DNA from: Belliella baltica DSM 15883
GTDB taxonomy: Bacteria > Bacteroidota > Bacteroidia > Cytophagales > Cyclobacteriaceae
Assembly: GCF_000265405.1 (NCBI RefSeq)
Contig: NC_018010.1
Span: forward strand, 3,803,501 to 3,867,500
Direction: 5' to 3'
Length of the DNA: 64,000 nt
Below, piece after piece: positions 18,009-28,980 of the stretch. Numbering within the stretch: position 1 is the first letter of the stretch; each line of letters opens with the position of its first letter. The position numbers and the translations under genes are program-made. The notes beneath the pieces were generated by a model, which worked only from the letters and a program-made list of their open reading frames with translations, ran no database searches and was not told the DNA's origin.

Positions 18009-19313
18009 TTAAGGTCTGATACCAACAGAAAAATGTAAATATGGGTTTGCCATGTATTTATACATGGGAGTATCTAATAATCTAAACCTGCTCAGAGGAG
18101 CTTCATAACCTCCCTGAATACCAAAGACTAAATTAATTCCTCTTTCAGAACTAAAAGGAACAGCATACATGATATAGATTTCAGGCTTGGCCATCATTCC
18201 AGATTTTCTTAAATAACCATCAAAATCTGGCTCTTCAAAAAGCAAAGGAAAATCTGGTTTGGAATTGTTAATCAATGAATATCTCAAATTAGCATACCCA
18301 ATACCCGCTACACCTCCCAACTCAAGATTTTTTCTTTCGAAAAATTTTCTTCCAAAATTCCCGTAAAGTCTTACACTATTTAAAGTCTGTGATGAAAATC
18401 CATTTGCACCACCTTGTAATGAAACGTTATAAATATCAGCTCCATAAAGTATGCCTTTACTTTCTCCCAAAATTTTAACTCCCCAATTATTAGGCTTTTC
18501 TTCAAAAGGCTCAAGTCCATTTTGTTCAAGAATTGTATTGAATTGATCTGGACTTGTAAAATGAAGGCCACTGATCAAGTGAATTCCTAAAGAGGCATCT
18601 TTATAAAAGAAATTATGATCAGGTAGAGAAATCCCAACACCTGCTCTAATAAATGCACCACTTTGCGCATTATCAAATTGAATTCCATTCAGCTCCCATG
18701 AGTTTTCAAAGGGGCTAAAAGCATAACCGAATTTTGTCATAATCTCAAGCACCTCTTCGCGGCCTGGGATCTCTACGTCTAATGACGCCTGAAATCCAAT
18801 TTCAGTTAATAAACCTGTAAAATATCGACTGCCCTTATGAATATTCCCGTCTCTTAAGACAAAACCATGAGCAGGGTTTTGCAAAAATTGATTGACAGTT
18901 TCAGCAGGATTTTCTTTTAGCATTTGAAAATTTAAAAATCCTGATCCTACAGACATATAATGAATGAATTGAAAACTACCTTCCTCTGTCAAAGAATAGC
19001 CTACATTTAACAATGCCCGAGTAGTTCTGTAGTCCAAATCATAACCATTAAAAGTTGACTTCATTCCTGCGTTTTGATACAATTCGAAACCCAAAATAAA
19101 ATCATTGTATCTGGTTTGGTACCCTAAACCCAAATTTGAATATCCATTTCTCATGGGAGTCAATCCTTTATTTGCTAACATCTCGTTGAATAAGCGCATA
19201 TTGGCACCTGTTCTGCCGTAAGTAGCATAGATTGTAGATCTATTTCCTTTATTACTTTGAGCAAAAGATAAAGTACAAAAGAAAACAAGAAATAGAAGAA
19301 TGGAAATTCTCAT
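18009..19313 (-). CDS. Secreted, probably outer-membrane beta-barrel protein of unknown function
   Basis: The 434-residue product has a clear signal peptide (MRISILLFLVFFCTLSFAQS, cleavage near residue 19). It then has many short alternating hydrophobic strands (for example NLGLGYQTRYNDFILGFELY and PEIYIMYAVPFS) and ends HFSVGIRP, with a C-terminal aromatic-rich strand. This looks like an outer-membrane beta barrel. I recognise no named family. It lies 61 bp downstream of the large hybrid kinase on the same strand, and could be its co-transcribed partner or an independent gene. Confidence 0.75.
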   Translation of the reverse strand: MRISILLFLVFFCTLSFAQSNKGNRSTIYATYGRTGANMRLFNEMLANKGLTPMRNGYSNLGLGYQTRYNDFILGFELYQNAGMKSTFNGYDLDYRTTRALLNVGYSLTEEGSFQFIHYMSVGSGFLNFQMLKENPAETVNQFLQNPAHGFVLRDGNIHKGSRYFTGLLTEIGFQASLDVEIPGREEVLEIMTKFGYAFSPFENSWELNGIQFDNAQSGAFIRAGVGISLPDHNFFYKDASLGIHLISGLHFTSPDQFNTILEQNGLEPFEEKPNNWGVKILGESKGILYGADIYNVSLQGGANGFSSQTLNSVRLYGNFGRKFFERKNLELGGVAGIGYANLRYSLINNSKPDFPLLFEEPDFDGYLRKSGMMAKPEIYIMYAVPFSSERGINLVFGIQGGYEAPLSRFRLLDTPMYKYMANPYLHFSVGIRP

Positions 19314-19374
19314 AAATAAGTTTTGAGCTGTAAAATTAATTGAAATAACCCAAGTAAAAACGATTACAATCTGT

Positions 19375-22300
19375 CTAGGCTTGAATATATTTTATAATTT
19401 TTGCATAAAGATTATCAGGATTGAATGGCTTTGGAATGTAGTCATTCATCCCAACAGCATCAATTTGATCTTTGACCTCTAGCAAGGAAGATGCCGTCAA
19501 TGCAATAATGGGAAGCGTTCTGATTTTTTCATCATCATGTGCTCGAATGTATCTACCAACTTCGTACCCGTCCTTTTCTGGCATTTGAAGATCGAGAAGA
19601 ATCAAATTAAACTCTTTGCCTTCAAGCGCTTCTATTGCTTCATTTCCATCATTTGCCATGACCACTTCTTTTACTCCCCATTTATTCAAAAACTTCTTGA
19701 TCATAATCTGATTTACCAAATTGTCTTCAGCGACTAATATGGATGCATGAGATAAATTTTTCTGAGTATTGACATAATCTTCTTTTCTATCAAGCAAATG
19801 GGTTTCCGGCTTATCAAACTCGATTTCAAAACTGAAAATGGTACCGCCAATAGATGTTCTATTCACTGAAATCGTTCCACCAAACAACTCGACTAGTCTT
19901 TTTACAATTGCAAGTCCTAGGCCTGTGCCCCCATATTTTCTAGTCGTATCTGTACTAGCTTGAGTAAATGCCTCAAAAATCGTCGCAATCTTATCGTCAG
20001 GTATCCCAATACCACTGTCTTCAAACTCAAAACGTATTTTTACAGAATCCTTCTTTTCAAAAACTTTCTTTAAATAAATTTTTACAAAGCCTCGCTCAGT
20101 GAATTTTATAGCATTAGAAATCAAATTATTAGCAACTTGTGCCAATCTAACTGGATCTCCTGTCATTATTTTGGGGAGATCGGCATCTAGTTCAAAGCTT
20201 ACATCCAATTTTTTTTCTCTCGCCTGATAGGTGTAAGAATGAATGATCCTATTGAATACCATATCAATGTCAAAAGCTACTTTTTCAAGCTCTATCTTTC
20301 CAGAGTCAATTTTATTATAATCTAAGATATCATTGATTAATCCAAGGAGGTTTTCTGCGGAAAATTGTAAAGTCTTAAGGTTCTCTAATTGGTCAGGCCT
20401 AGGATCATCCTCTATTAATAAATGAGCCATACCAATCACTGCATTCATAGGTGTCCTGATCTCATGACTCATGATGGACAAAAACTGAGATTTAATAGTA
20501 GATGCTTGTTCAGCTTTTTCTTTAGCATAAAAAAGCTCCCTTTGAGCTTCTTTAAGCTTCGTAATATCTCTTGCTATCCCAGTGTAATGTCGAACATTGC
20601 CTAACTCGTCTTTTATTAACCTACCATTTGAACTAAAAACTTTATAATCTCCATTTTTATGTCTTAGTCGATATTCTAAATATTGGTGGTTTTCAAAAAT
20701 TTCGGAAACAGATTGATTGAGCATTTCAGCAAAAACTAACATATCATCTGGATGTAGAAATTCTGTTAGTTTTCTTGATGTAACTTCCTGGTGCTCGTAG
20801 CCTAAAAACTGTTTTACATTAGGGGACACATAGGTAAGATGAAGATCCAATGATATAGAGAAGATAATTTCAGTGGATTCTTCTACCAAAGTCCTGTATT
20901 TTTCTTCGTTTGCTCTTAAATTTTCCTTGGCTTCAAACTCTTCATTTATATCTCTTACTATTCCTAAAGCATATTCTACCTCACCTTCATGCAGAATAGG
21001 TCTTACAGTCATTTCATACACTCTTTTCCTGTAAATCAGGATTTTTTGAGCAAATTCCTTATTCTGAAATGACCTCATCACTGCAGGCTTGATTTCGTGT
21101 AAATTATACCTATGAATTTCTTCAAGAGTCTTACCTTCAAAATCAGATGAGGTCATTCCCCAATTAGCGAAATTTGTACCTTCTGCGACGATGTATCTAA
21201 GATTTTTATCAATTAGAAATACATTGGTCAGAGGAATGTTTGCAGCCAAAACACGATACCGTTGTTGGGAGCGAATCATTTCCTCTCTATTTAACTTTCT
21301 TTCTGTAATATCCTGTAATATTCCTTCGTGAAGGGTGATTTCTCCATCAATACCATATACTTCTTGGGTCTTATCTTCAACCCAACGATAGGTTCCATCC
21401 GATTTTCTCAATCGGTATTCTCCTGAGAATGCTGGAACCCCAAGGTCGTTTTTCTTATCATTATGATATTTCAAAAGGCTAGAAGCATCATCAGGATGTA
21501 AAAGATCCAATATACTTCTGTTTGAATTAATCAATTCTTGAGCATTGTACCCAAATTGCTTGATATTATCAGTGATATAGATAATCCTAAAATGATCATT
21601 CGGATCTACAGTGAACAATACAGCTGAACTATTTTCTACAATCATTCGCGCTTTTTTAGCCAAAGCCTCCTGTTTGAGCTGCTGCGAAAGATTTCTTATC
21701 AAAAATGAATAGCCTAACTTCTCTTTAAGATCGTTTGAAAATACTTGTACTGAAAGCTCAAAAGGCTCAAGCTTACCCCTAGATGTCTTGATATAAATAT
21801 CTTCTCTATACTCATCCCCTTCTCGTAAACTTTCTATAATTTGATCTAGATCAGTATTTTCTGAAAATTGAAATTCAAACAAATCAGAAATTTTACCCTC
21901 ATACTTTTCATTCAATGACAATTGAACTTCATTAGATGCCGCCTTATTCATGTAAATAACCTTTAGATGATTATCTGTCACGAATACAGGGTCATTGACC
22001 TGAGCCAAAATTTGCGACTGAAGTTTTAGATACTTCTCTGCATCTTTTTTATCAGTGATATCAGTACAATAACCATAAATCTCAAAATTTGAAGTCCCAT
22101 GAATAGGTCTAACTTCGACACTATAACTTATAAATTTATTTCTGTTGTCTTCATTGAGGCTGAATTCTCCAGAAATCGGACTTCTTGAATTGATGGCCTT
22201 ATTGACATTATAAAGCAATTCATACCTATCTTCTTTGGCTATTTTCTTTAGCAATTCTGAAATCGTTGCAGAAGACACCAATTCATCAAGACCAAAAATT

Positions 22301-23694
22301 TTATTCAGCCCTTTAGAGAAAAACAGTAATTTTTTAGAATTGCTAAATCTCCATGATCCAGATTTAGCTAAAATCTCCGTAGAAGCTAATAGGTTTTCAT
22401 TTCTTTCAAGTCTTTTTTTGATAGATCTATTGATAAATGTGCCTGCATAAACATCTCCTAATTGGCCAAGTACATATTCATCTTTTTCATGCCATGCTCG
22501 TTTTTCACCTACAGCATCCAAACCAAAAAATCCAATCAGTCTATTTTCGGAAAAAATTGGAATCAAAATAACAGAAACTATCCCCTGCTGTAGATAAATA
22601 TCTCTTTCATAAGCATATTCAGGATCCATTTTTGATACATCTGGAATTATAAAAATCTTTCCCTTTTTGAGATAGGAGATTGTCAATAAATCATCACTAA
22701 ATGGAATATTTTTTAAAAACTCGATCTGTGGCTCTATCCCCTCTGCCGTCCATTCATAGGCATATTCTATTTCTCTTTTGAATTCATGCAAAAGAGAAAT
22801 ATAGGCTCGATCAGCTTTTTCAAATTCACCTAGCATTTTCAAAGATTGATTGAACACTTGATCAACTTGGTCTATTGAGGCATTGACAAATTTCTTTGAA
22901 ATTCTATTTATCAATTTCTCTAGCTCGTATCGCTTTTGAAGTGATTTTTCAGCCTTTTTGTAGGTAGTAATATCTCTTGCAGAAAACAAAACCCCTCCTA
23001 TCTGTGGGTCATCAATTAAGTTTCTTGCAAAACTTTCAATGTATATATTTTTCTTACCGGGAAGTCTAACAATAAAATCTAAATTAACTTCTTCTTTGGT
23101 CTTCAAAATCTCATTGAAACTACCTTCCTGAATTTCAATTATGCCTTGCTTTACAAATTCTAGATATGATTTTCCAATTATTTTTTCCGGATCAATCCCA
23201 AGTTTATCAATGATTGAAGAACTTAAAAATTTATAGACACCATGCTTATCTAGAATGGCAACCATATCGTGACTATACCTTAAAATACTTTTAATTAAGT
23301 TTAAATCCCTATCTGTATTATCCAGAAGTAAATTTGCAGATTGCTTGAACTCTTTCTCATTGAAAACTAATCTTCCTTGCACCACTAAAATTCTTTCTTG
23401 ATAACTGGATGGGAGGTTGATAAACTTCCACTGAAAACGCTTCATTTCCCCCTCAAAATTTTGAAGAGATTGAATATATTCCATTTTCGGTAATTCTCCT
23501 TTATCAAAAAAATCGTTAATTACTTTCTGAATTTTAGAATCATCAAAAATGAACCTCCAATCATCGGGTTGATCAATGAAGTGCTCTCTGTAATATTTAT
23601 TAAAATAGATGATCTCTTCTTTATTGAAAACAAAAAGAGGATCGAAGATTTCATCAAAAAAATTAGAAATATCAAATTTAGTGAATATACTCAT
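19375..23694 (-). CDS. Soluble multi-PAS/GAF hybrid sensor histidine kinase
   Basis: This 1439-residue protein has no transmembrane helix. Rough order: N-terminal region (1-135), PAS (about 140-250), GAF (about 255-430; FEKADRAYISLLHE), then five more PAS or PAC units (about 435-1050). Next are HisKA with the phospho-acceptor in SHEIRTPMN (about 1078), HATPase (about 1180-1300; NLISNAIKFTERG, YGGTGLGLAIV) and a receiver domain (about 1317-1439) with LVAEDN, the Asp in LLDLQMPEKDG and the Lys in IPKPF. It should sense cytosolic small molecules, redox state or light through PAS cofactors and pass phosphate inward. No output regulator is adjacent. It is divergent from an S9 peptidase gene across 103 bp. 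Confidence 0.94.
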   Translation of the reverse strand: MSIFTKFDISNFFDEIFDPLFVFNKEEIIYFNKYYREHFIDQPDDWRFIFDDSKIQKVINDFFDKGELPKMEYIQSLQNFEGEMKRFQWKFINLPSSYQERILVVQGRLVFNEKEFKQSANLLLDNTDRDLNLIKSILRYSHDMVAILDKHGVYKFLSSSIIDKLGIDPEKIIGKSYLEFVKQGIIEIQEGSFNEILKTKEEVNLDFIVRLPGKKNIYIESFARNLIDDPQIGGVLFSARDITTYKKAEKSLQKRYELEKLINRISKKFVNASIDQVDQVFNQSLKMLGEFEKADRAYISLLHEFKREIEYAYEWTAEGIEPQIEFLKNIPFSDDLLTISYLKKGKIFIIPDVSKMDPEYAYERDIYLQQGIVSVILIPIFSENRLIGFFGLDAVGEKRAWHEKDEYVLGQLGDVYAGTFINRSIKKRLERNENLLASTEILAKSGSWRFSNSKKLLFFSKGLNKIFGLDELVSSATISELLKKIAKEDRYELLYNVNKAINSRSPISGEFSLNEDNRNKFISYSVEVRPIHGTSNFEIYGYCTDITDKKDAEKYLKLQSQILAQVNDPVFVTDNHLKVIYMNKAASNEVQLSLNEKYEGKISDLFEFQFSENTDLDQIIESLREGDEYREDIYIKTSRGKLEPFELSVQVFSNDLKEKLGYSFLIRNLSQQLKQEALAKKARMIVENSSAVLFTVDPNDHFRIIYITDNIKQFGYNAQELINSNRSILDLLHPDDASSLLKYHNDKKNDLGVPAFSGEYRLRKSDGTYRWVEDKTQEVYGIDGEITLHEGILQDITERKLNREEMIRSQQRYRVLAANIPLTNVFLIDKNLRYIVAEGTNFANWGMTSSDFEGKTLEEIHRYNLHEIKPAVMRSFQNKEFAQKILIYRKRVYEMTVRPILHEGEVEYALGIVRDINEEFEAKENLRANEEKYRTLVEESTEIIFSISLDLHLTYVSPNVKQFLGYEHQEVTSRKLTEFLHPDDMLVFAEMLNQSVSEIFENHQYLEYRLRHKNGDYKVFSSNGRLIKDELGNVRHYTGIARDITKLKEAQRELFYAKEKAEQASTIKSQFLSIMSHEIRTPMNAVIGMAHLLIEDDPRPDQLENLKTLQFSAENLLGLINDILDYNKIDSGKIELEKVAFDIDMVFNRIIHSYTYQAREKKLDVSFELDADLPKIMTGDPVRLAQVANNLISNAIKFTERGFVKIYLKKVFEKKDSVKIRFEFEDSGIGIPDDKIATIFEAFTQASTDTTRKYGGTGLGLAIVKRLVELFGGTISVNRTSIGGTIFSFEIEFDKPETHLLDRKEDYVNTQKNLSHASILVAEDNLVNQIMIKKFLNKWGVKEVVMANDGNEAIEALEGKEFNLILLDLQMPEKDGYEVGRYIRAHDDEKIRTLPIIALTASSLLEVKDQIDAVGMNDYIPKPFNPDNLYAKIIKYIQA

Positions 23695-23797
23695 TTCCGA
23701 TTATAGATTCTTATCTTAGACAGGGGATTACATTAGCTCTCGCGTCTAAAACTACAACAAATTCTTTTAAATCATATTTGCAACTAATATTAATATA

Positions 23798-25957
23798 ATG
23801 CACTCAAAAACAAAAACCCTTTTCCTATTATTCTTCCTTATTTGGAACGTATCTGTAGGACAGAACAAAGAGTTGATCCAACTCACGGATTTGACGCAAA
23901 TAGTCACTACTTCTTCCCACCAAATCCTTCCTGATGGAAAGCAAGTTGTCTTTGTCAAAAACTACATAGAAAATACGGAGAAAGAGCAATATGCTTACAA
24001 AAGCCAAATATGGATCAGTGAACTTTCTAGCCCATTTGAAAGCAGGATGCTCACTTCAAGTGAATATAATGTATCATCATTTGCAGTGTCTCCAGACGGT
24101 TCTAAAATAGCCTACGTCAGACCAAAAGATGGCAAAGCGCAAATTTGGATTCTTCCGCTCAATGGAGGCGAGAGTCAGGTGCTTACCAATGAAAAGAATG
24201 GTGCAAGTAATCCTCAATGGTCACCTGATGGAAAGAAAATTCTATTTACCTCGACTTTACCCATCTGGGCTATAGATGGAAGACCAGAATGGGAGCACCA
24301 AAGACCCGGTCGCGAATATGGCGACGAACCAAACTATAAAGCTATAAATGCTGGAATTGGCATGGAAGAAACAAAGCCAAACCCTGATGGAAACCTAGAG
24401 GAGCTTCGTGCTTGGTTAGCAAAAAATGCCGCTAAAAATGATCCAAGAGTAATTGACAGATTGAATTTTCTGGGAGAAAGAGATCTCAGCCCTGATTTAT
24501 ACTTTTCACATTTAGGTGTTTATGATTTTGAAAGTCAACAATCAGAGATGTTGACACAAGGTTTTCAAAGTTATTTTGGAGCTACATGGGCTCCTGATGC
24601 CAGCTATATTTTAGCTTCATCATTGAAAAATGATGAACACCCAGATCTAACTTCACATACAGAAATATGGAAGATTGATTTAAAGACTAAAGCATCAGGT
24701 AAATTTTTTGGGTTAGACAATCATAGAATAGGAAATCCGAGTTTTTCTCCTGATAGAAAATGGATTCTCGTTAATGGTCAAAATGTAGAAGAACCAAGTT
24801 ACAATCAAAGCATGATTGGCTTGATGAAAGCAGACGGAACAGGCTTCAAATGGTTGACAGAATCTCTTGATAGAAGTATTTCAAGTGGTCAGTGGACAGC
24901 AGATAGCCAGTTTATCTACTTTACAGGAGGTAATCAAGGAGGAACCTCACTTTGGAAAGTAAATATTAATAACGGAAAAATTGACCCAATCATAACAGGT
25001 CCAGTTGGAGTTGGCAATCTTCACATTTTGGGTCAGAAGATGGTATATAGCTTGATCAAAATCGAAAACCCCTCAGAGTTTTATGTTTCGGATCTAGCAA
25101 ATAAAAACCCACAGCAAGTCAGTAAATTCAATGAAAGTTGGTTAGTAGGAAAACAAATCTCTAAACCTATCGCCCATCAAATCCAAACCTCTGATGGATT
25201 TGAAGTAGATTATTGGGTAATGGAGCCAGTGAATAAAAAAGAAGGAGTGAAATACCCAACTGTCTTGCAAATGCATGGTGGCCCTTCTGCCATGTGGGGA
25301 CCAGGAGAAGGATCAATGTGGCATGAATTTCAAGTGATGACAGCCATGGGATATGGCGTGGTGTATGCTAACCCAAGAGGAAGCGGTGGATATGGAAAAG
25401 CCTTTCAAAAAGGAAATTATAGAGATTGGGGAGATGGCCCTTCGGCAGATGTACTTGGTTCGCTAGATGATGCTTCTTCAAAATATAATTGGATAAATAA
25501 AGATCAATATTTTCTAACAGGAGGATCCTATGCTGGATATTTGACAGCTTGGATAGTAAGTCATGATCATAGATTCAAAGCTGCTTTTTCTCAAAGAGGC
25601 GTTTACGAATTGACCTTTTTCATGGGAGAAGGAAATGCTTGGAGATTAGTTCCCAATCATTTTGGCTATCCATGGGAAGATGGAGTGAAAGAAATCATGG
25701 ACTATAACAGTCCTCAAACTTATGTTCAGAATATCAAAACTCCATTACTAATCAAACATGGAGATGTTGATTTACGAACTGGAGTTAGGCAGTCCGAACT
25801 TCTTTACAAAAGCTTAAAAATCTTAGGAAGACCAGTAGAATATGTACGATATCCTGAGGAAGGACACGAAATGTCACGATCAGGAGCAGTGCATAGAAGA
25901 ATAGACAGAATTGGGAGAATTATTGAATTTTTCGAACGATACGTCACTCATCCTTAA
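23798..25957 (+). CDS. Secreted S9-family prolyl-type peptidase
   Basis: The 719-residue protein has a signal peptide (to about residue 21, VSVGQ) and beta-propeller repeats of WD40-like PD40 type (SPDGSKIAYV, SPDGKKILFT, SPDRKWILV). A C-terminal alpha/beta hydrolase follows. The catalytic triad is visible: Ser577 in GGSYAGY, Asp656 or 658 in HGDVDLR, and His690 in EEGHE. It resembles acylaminoacyl-peptidase and dipeptidyl-peptidase relatives that trim peptides in the periplasm. It is followed 15 bp later by a second S9 enzyme, so the two form an operon for peptide use. Confidence 0.95.
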   Translation: MHSKTKTLFLLFFLIWNVSVGQNKELIQLTDLTQIVTTSSHQILPDGKQVVFVKNYIENTEKEQYAYKSQIWISELSSPFESRMLTSSEYNVSSFAVSPDGSKIAYVRPKDGKAQIWILPLNGGESQVLTNEKNGASNPQWSPDGKKILFTSTLPIWAIDGRPEWEHQRPGREYGDEPNYKAINAGIGMEETKPNPDGNLEELRAWLAKNAAKNDPRVIDRLNFLGERDLSPDLYFSHLGVYDFESQQSEMLTQGFQSYFGATWAPDASYILASSLKNDEHPDLTSHTEIWKIDLKTKASGKFFGLDNHRIGNPSFSPDRKWILVNGQNVEEPSYNQSMIGLMKADGTGFKWLTESLDRSISSGQWTADSQFIYFTGGNQGGTSLWKVNINNGKIDPIITGPVGVGNLHILGQKMVYSLIKIENPSEFYVSDLANKNPQQVSKFNESWLVGKQISKPIAHQIQTSDGFEVDYWVMEPVNKKEGVKYPTVLQMHGGPSAMWGPGEGSMWHEFQVMTAMGYGVVYANPRGSGGYGKAFQKGNYRDWGDGPSADVLGSLDDASSKYNWINKDQYFLTGGSYAGYLTAWIVSHDHRFKAAFSQRGVYELTFFMGEGNAWRLVPNHFGYPWEDGVKEIMDYNSPQTYVQNIKTPLLIKHGDVDLRTGVRQSELLYKSLKILGRPVEYVRYPEEGHEMSRSGAVHRRIDRIGRIIEFFERYVTHP

Positions 25958-25972
25958 AACCAAAAACAAAAA

Positions 25973-28924
25973 ATGATGAAAAAAAGAATGATTTATGTCT
26001 TTGCAGCATTCCTGTTGATATTCAACAGCTATGCTCAAGAGGAGAAGGCTCCAAAACCTATGGATTGGAAAGACATTCCTTCATGGAAGTCAATTTCTAC
26101 TAATAGTGTGAAAATCTCACCCGATGGCAAGTGGATGGCTTATGCCATGCTTCAAGTGGAAGGTGATGGAGAGTTGATCATAAAGAAAACAGATGATCCT
26201 GAGTATAAAAAAACTTACAAAGTAGGCTCTTCAAGTTTTGTAAATATGGCATTTTCAGATGATAGCAAATGGATTGCTTTCAAAGAATACCCTACAGAAA
26301 AAGAGAAAAAAGCGAATGAAAAAGCTAAAAAGCCACTTTCTGAAAAAGTTATTTTATTGAACCTCACTGATGAAAAGAAAACAGAGTTTGACAAAGTATC
26401 AAACTTTTCATTCAATGGAGAAACATCAAGTCATCTCGCTTTGAACCTAACCAAAGAAGGGACAAACGGAGATGCAAAAGGCTCAGATCTACTCTTAGTA
26501 AAACTTGCCACAGGCGTGAAACAAAACATGGGTAATGTACTTGAATTTTCATTCAACAAGACAGGAACTCACCTTGCCTACACAGTAGACGCAGCCAATC
26601 AATCTGGAAACGGGATCTATCTCATGAATGTCAGCAATGGAACTACTCAAGTTTTAGATAGCGATGCAGCTTCATATAAGTCTATCAATTGGACTGAAAA
26701 AGGTGATGCATTTGCTCTTTTAAAATTGGTTAAAGACAAGAAATTTAAACAAGATCAAGGAAAAATAATCGGTGTGAAAAGCCTAACAAACCCTCAGGTT
26801 ACCTTATATGATCCTTTGAAAGACTCCATCAATTTCTCAAAAGACTATACAATCAGCCCTAACAGAAGGCCTCAGTGGTCTGAAGATTTGAGTAAATTAT
26901 TCTATGGAATTCATCCTCTGATACTTGCAAAAAAAGAAGATGAAAAAAGTAATAAAAAAGTAAATGAAGATTCTGTAAAAAAAGCAGAAGCAGAAAAGCT
27001 TGCTAAAATAATGGCAGATTCTTCAATCAAATCTATTTCAGATCTTCAAAAGGCAATCGCAAAAGCGGATAGTTCTAAAACGAAACCCACATCTTCTTCT
27101 GATGACTTAACAAAACCTGACATGACTATCTGGCATTGGCAAGACGCAAGGCTACAATCTAGGCAGCAAGTGTTGGAGAATCAGGATAAGAACTATAGTT
27201 TTTGGGCAATGTTTGATCTCAAATCTTCAAAACACACTGCTTTGCAAGATAGCAGTATGAAAGAATTATCTTTGATGCCTAAGGAAAAATACGCTTTAGG
27301 GGCCGATTTGTCTGCTTATGAATTAGACATAAATTTAGATGGGCAGAATTATAGAGATATTTATATTGTCGACCTATCGACTGGAGAGAAAAAAATGCTC
27401 TTCGAAAAATTCTACCTTCCCTCTTATTCATCATTTCCTAGGTCTTCTCCTGATGGAACTAAAATGATGTATGGTCTAGATGGGCATTATTACATTTTTG
27501 ATTTAGTAAAAGGTACCAAAACCAATATAACTGAATCTCTTCCAACGACTTTTGTAGACATTGAAGATGATCATAATGTAACCAAGCCACTTCATGGAAG
27601 CCTTGGATGGAGTCATGATAGCAATTATGTTTTACTTCGAGATGGTTGGGATATTTGGCAAGTTCCTCTCAATCCTAAAGAAAAAGCGATCAATTTAACT
27701 AAAAATGGAAAAGCTGAAAAAATTCGCTACCAAACACGATTTGTCTTAGATGACGAAGAGAAAGGTTATGACTGGAGAAAAGCACAATATTTCAGAACCT
27801 ATGGAGAAAAATCAAAGAAAAGCGGCATTGTAAAAATTGATCCAAGCAAATCAGGACTACAAGCGGGAGTTAAAACTTTAATTTGGGAAGATGCAAATAT
27901 CAATAGGTTTTCAAAAGCTAAGTCTGCCGATGTCTTTTACTTCACAAGAGAAAAATTCAATAAGCCTACAGAATTTTTCTTGACAGATTCTCAGATCAGC
28001 AAACAGACCCAAATATCAGAAAACACCCCTGATGCTGAGAATTACCTTTGGTCCTCTGGGGCAAAATTGATTGATTACATATCAGATAAAGGTGATTCTT
28101 TACAGGGGGCCTTATTCTTACCTGCTACTTATCAAGAAGGTAAAAAATATCCAACGATCATTTACTACTACGAGAAACTTTCACAGACATTGCATAATTA
28201 TAATGCACCAGGATTTAGCGGAACTGGATGGAATCCTAATATTTATACAAGTAATGGCTATGCAGTCTTTATTCCAGATATTGTTTACACAATGGACGAT
28301 CCGGGAATGTCAGCGGTATGGTGCGTGCTTCCGGGAGTGAAAGAAGCGATTAAATCGGGTGTAATTGATGAATCCAGAATGGGACTTCATGGTCACTCTT
28401 GGGGTGGTTATCAAACTTCTTTCTTAATCACTCAAACCGACATGTTCAAGGCAGCTGCTGCAGGTGCTCCGCTTACCAATATGATCTCGATGTATGATTT
28501 GATTTATTGGAATTCGGGTGGTGGAAATATGTCTATTTTCGAAGCTTCTCAGGGTCGATTCAAAGGAGCTCCTTGGGAAAATTGGGAATCATATCAAAGA
28601 AACTCCCCAGTTTACCATGTGAAAAATGTAAAAACTCCATTACTGATGTTGCACAATGATAAAGATGGCGCAGTAGATTTTACTCAAGGTATTGAATATT
28701 ATAATGCCTTAAGAAGATTGAAAAAACCTGTCATAATGGTTCAATACAAAGGAGAGAATCATGGACTTTCCAAACTTGAAAATAGAAAAGATTATAGTGT
28801 GAGAATGATGGAATTCTTTGACCATCATCTCAAAGGAACAGAGGCACCAGATTGGATTGCTTCTGGTGTTGACAAACTTAAATTAGAAGAGCATTTAGAG
28901 ACTCGAGTGTTTATAAACAACTAA
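25973..28924 (+). CDS. Secreted S9-family peptidase, large form
   Basis: This 983-residue enzyme has a signal peptide (MIYVFAAFLLIFNSYAQ, cleavage near residue 21) and an extended N-terminal propeller region. That region includes a Lys/Glu-rich, probably flexible insert (about 320-385). A C-terminal hydrolase follows with Ser809 in GHSWGGY, Asp896 in HNDKDGAVD and His930 in GENHG. It is longer than typical dipeptidyl peptidases because of the insert. ATG codons at 25973 and 25976 are equally possible starts. It is co-transcribed with the preceding S9 peptidase and ends at a very strong hairpin terminator. Confidence 0.94.
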   Translation: MMKKRMIYVFAAFLLIFNSYAQEEKAPKPMDWKDIPSWKSISTNSVKISPDGKWMAYAMLQVEGDGELIIKKTDDPEYKKTYKVGSSSFVNMAFSDDSKWIAFKEYPTEKEKKANEKAKKPLSEKVILLNLTDEKKTEFDKVSNFSFNGETSSHLALNLTKEGTNGDAKGSDLLLVKLATGVKQNMGNVLEFSFNKTGTHLAYTVDAANQSGNGIYLMNVSNGTTQVLDSDAASYKSINWTEKGDAFALLKLVKDKKFKQDQGKIIGVKSLTNPQVTLYDPLKDSINFSKDYTISPNRRPQWSEDLSKLFYGIHPLILAKKEDEKSNKKVNEDSVKKAEAEKLAKIMADSSIKSISDLQKAIAKADSSKTKPTSSSDDLTKPDMTIWHWQDARLQSRQQVLENQDKNYSFWAMFDLKSSKHTALQDSSMKELSLMPKEKYALGADLSAYELDINLDGQNYRDIYIVDLSTGEKKMLFEKFYLPSYSSFPRSSPDGTKMMYGLDGHYYIFDLVKGTKTNITESLPTTFVDIEDDHNVTKPLHGSLGWSHDSNYVLLRDGWDIWQVPLNPKEKAINLTKNGKAEKIRYQTRFVLDDEEKGYDWRKAQYFRTYGEKSKKSGIVKIDPSKSGLQAGVKTLIWEDANINRFSKAKSADVFYFTREKFNKPTEFFLTDSQISKQTQISENTPDAENYLWSSGAKLIDYISDKGDSLQGALFLPATYQEGKKYPTIIYYYEKLSQTLHNYNAPGFSGTGWNPNIYTSNGYAVFIPDIVYTMDDPGMSAVWCVLPGVKEAIKSGVIDESRMGLHGHSWGGYQTSFLITQTDMFKAAAAGAPLTNMISMYDLIYWNSGGGNMSIFEASQGRFKGAPWENWESYQRNSPVYHVKNVKTPLLMLHNDKDGAVDFTQGIEYYNALRRLKKPVIMVQYKGENHGLSKLENRKDYSVRMMEFFDHHLKGTEAPDWIASGVDKLKLEEHLETRVFINN

Positions 28925-28980
28925 ATAATTGAGAGTATTTATATAAAAAAAATAAATTATTTATATAAATATTTTAATTA

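Noticed and set aside
25973..28924. Tandem duplication of the S9 peptidases
   Set aside because: The two proteins share fold and motifs but differ greatly in length and sequence, so this is not a recent duplication.
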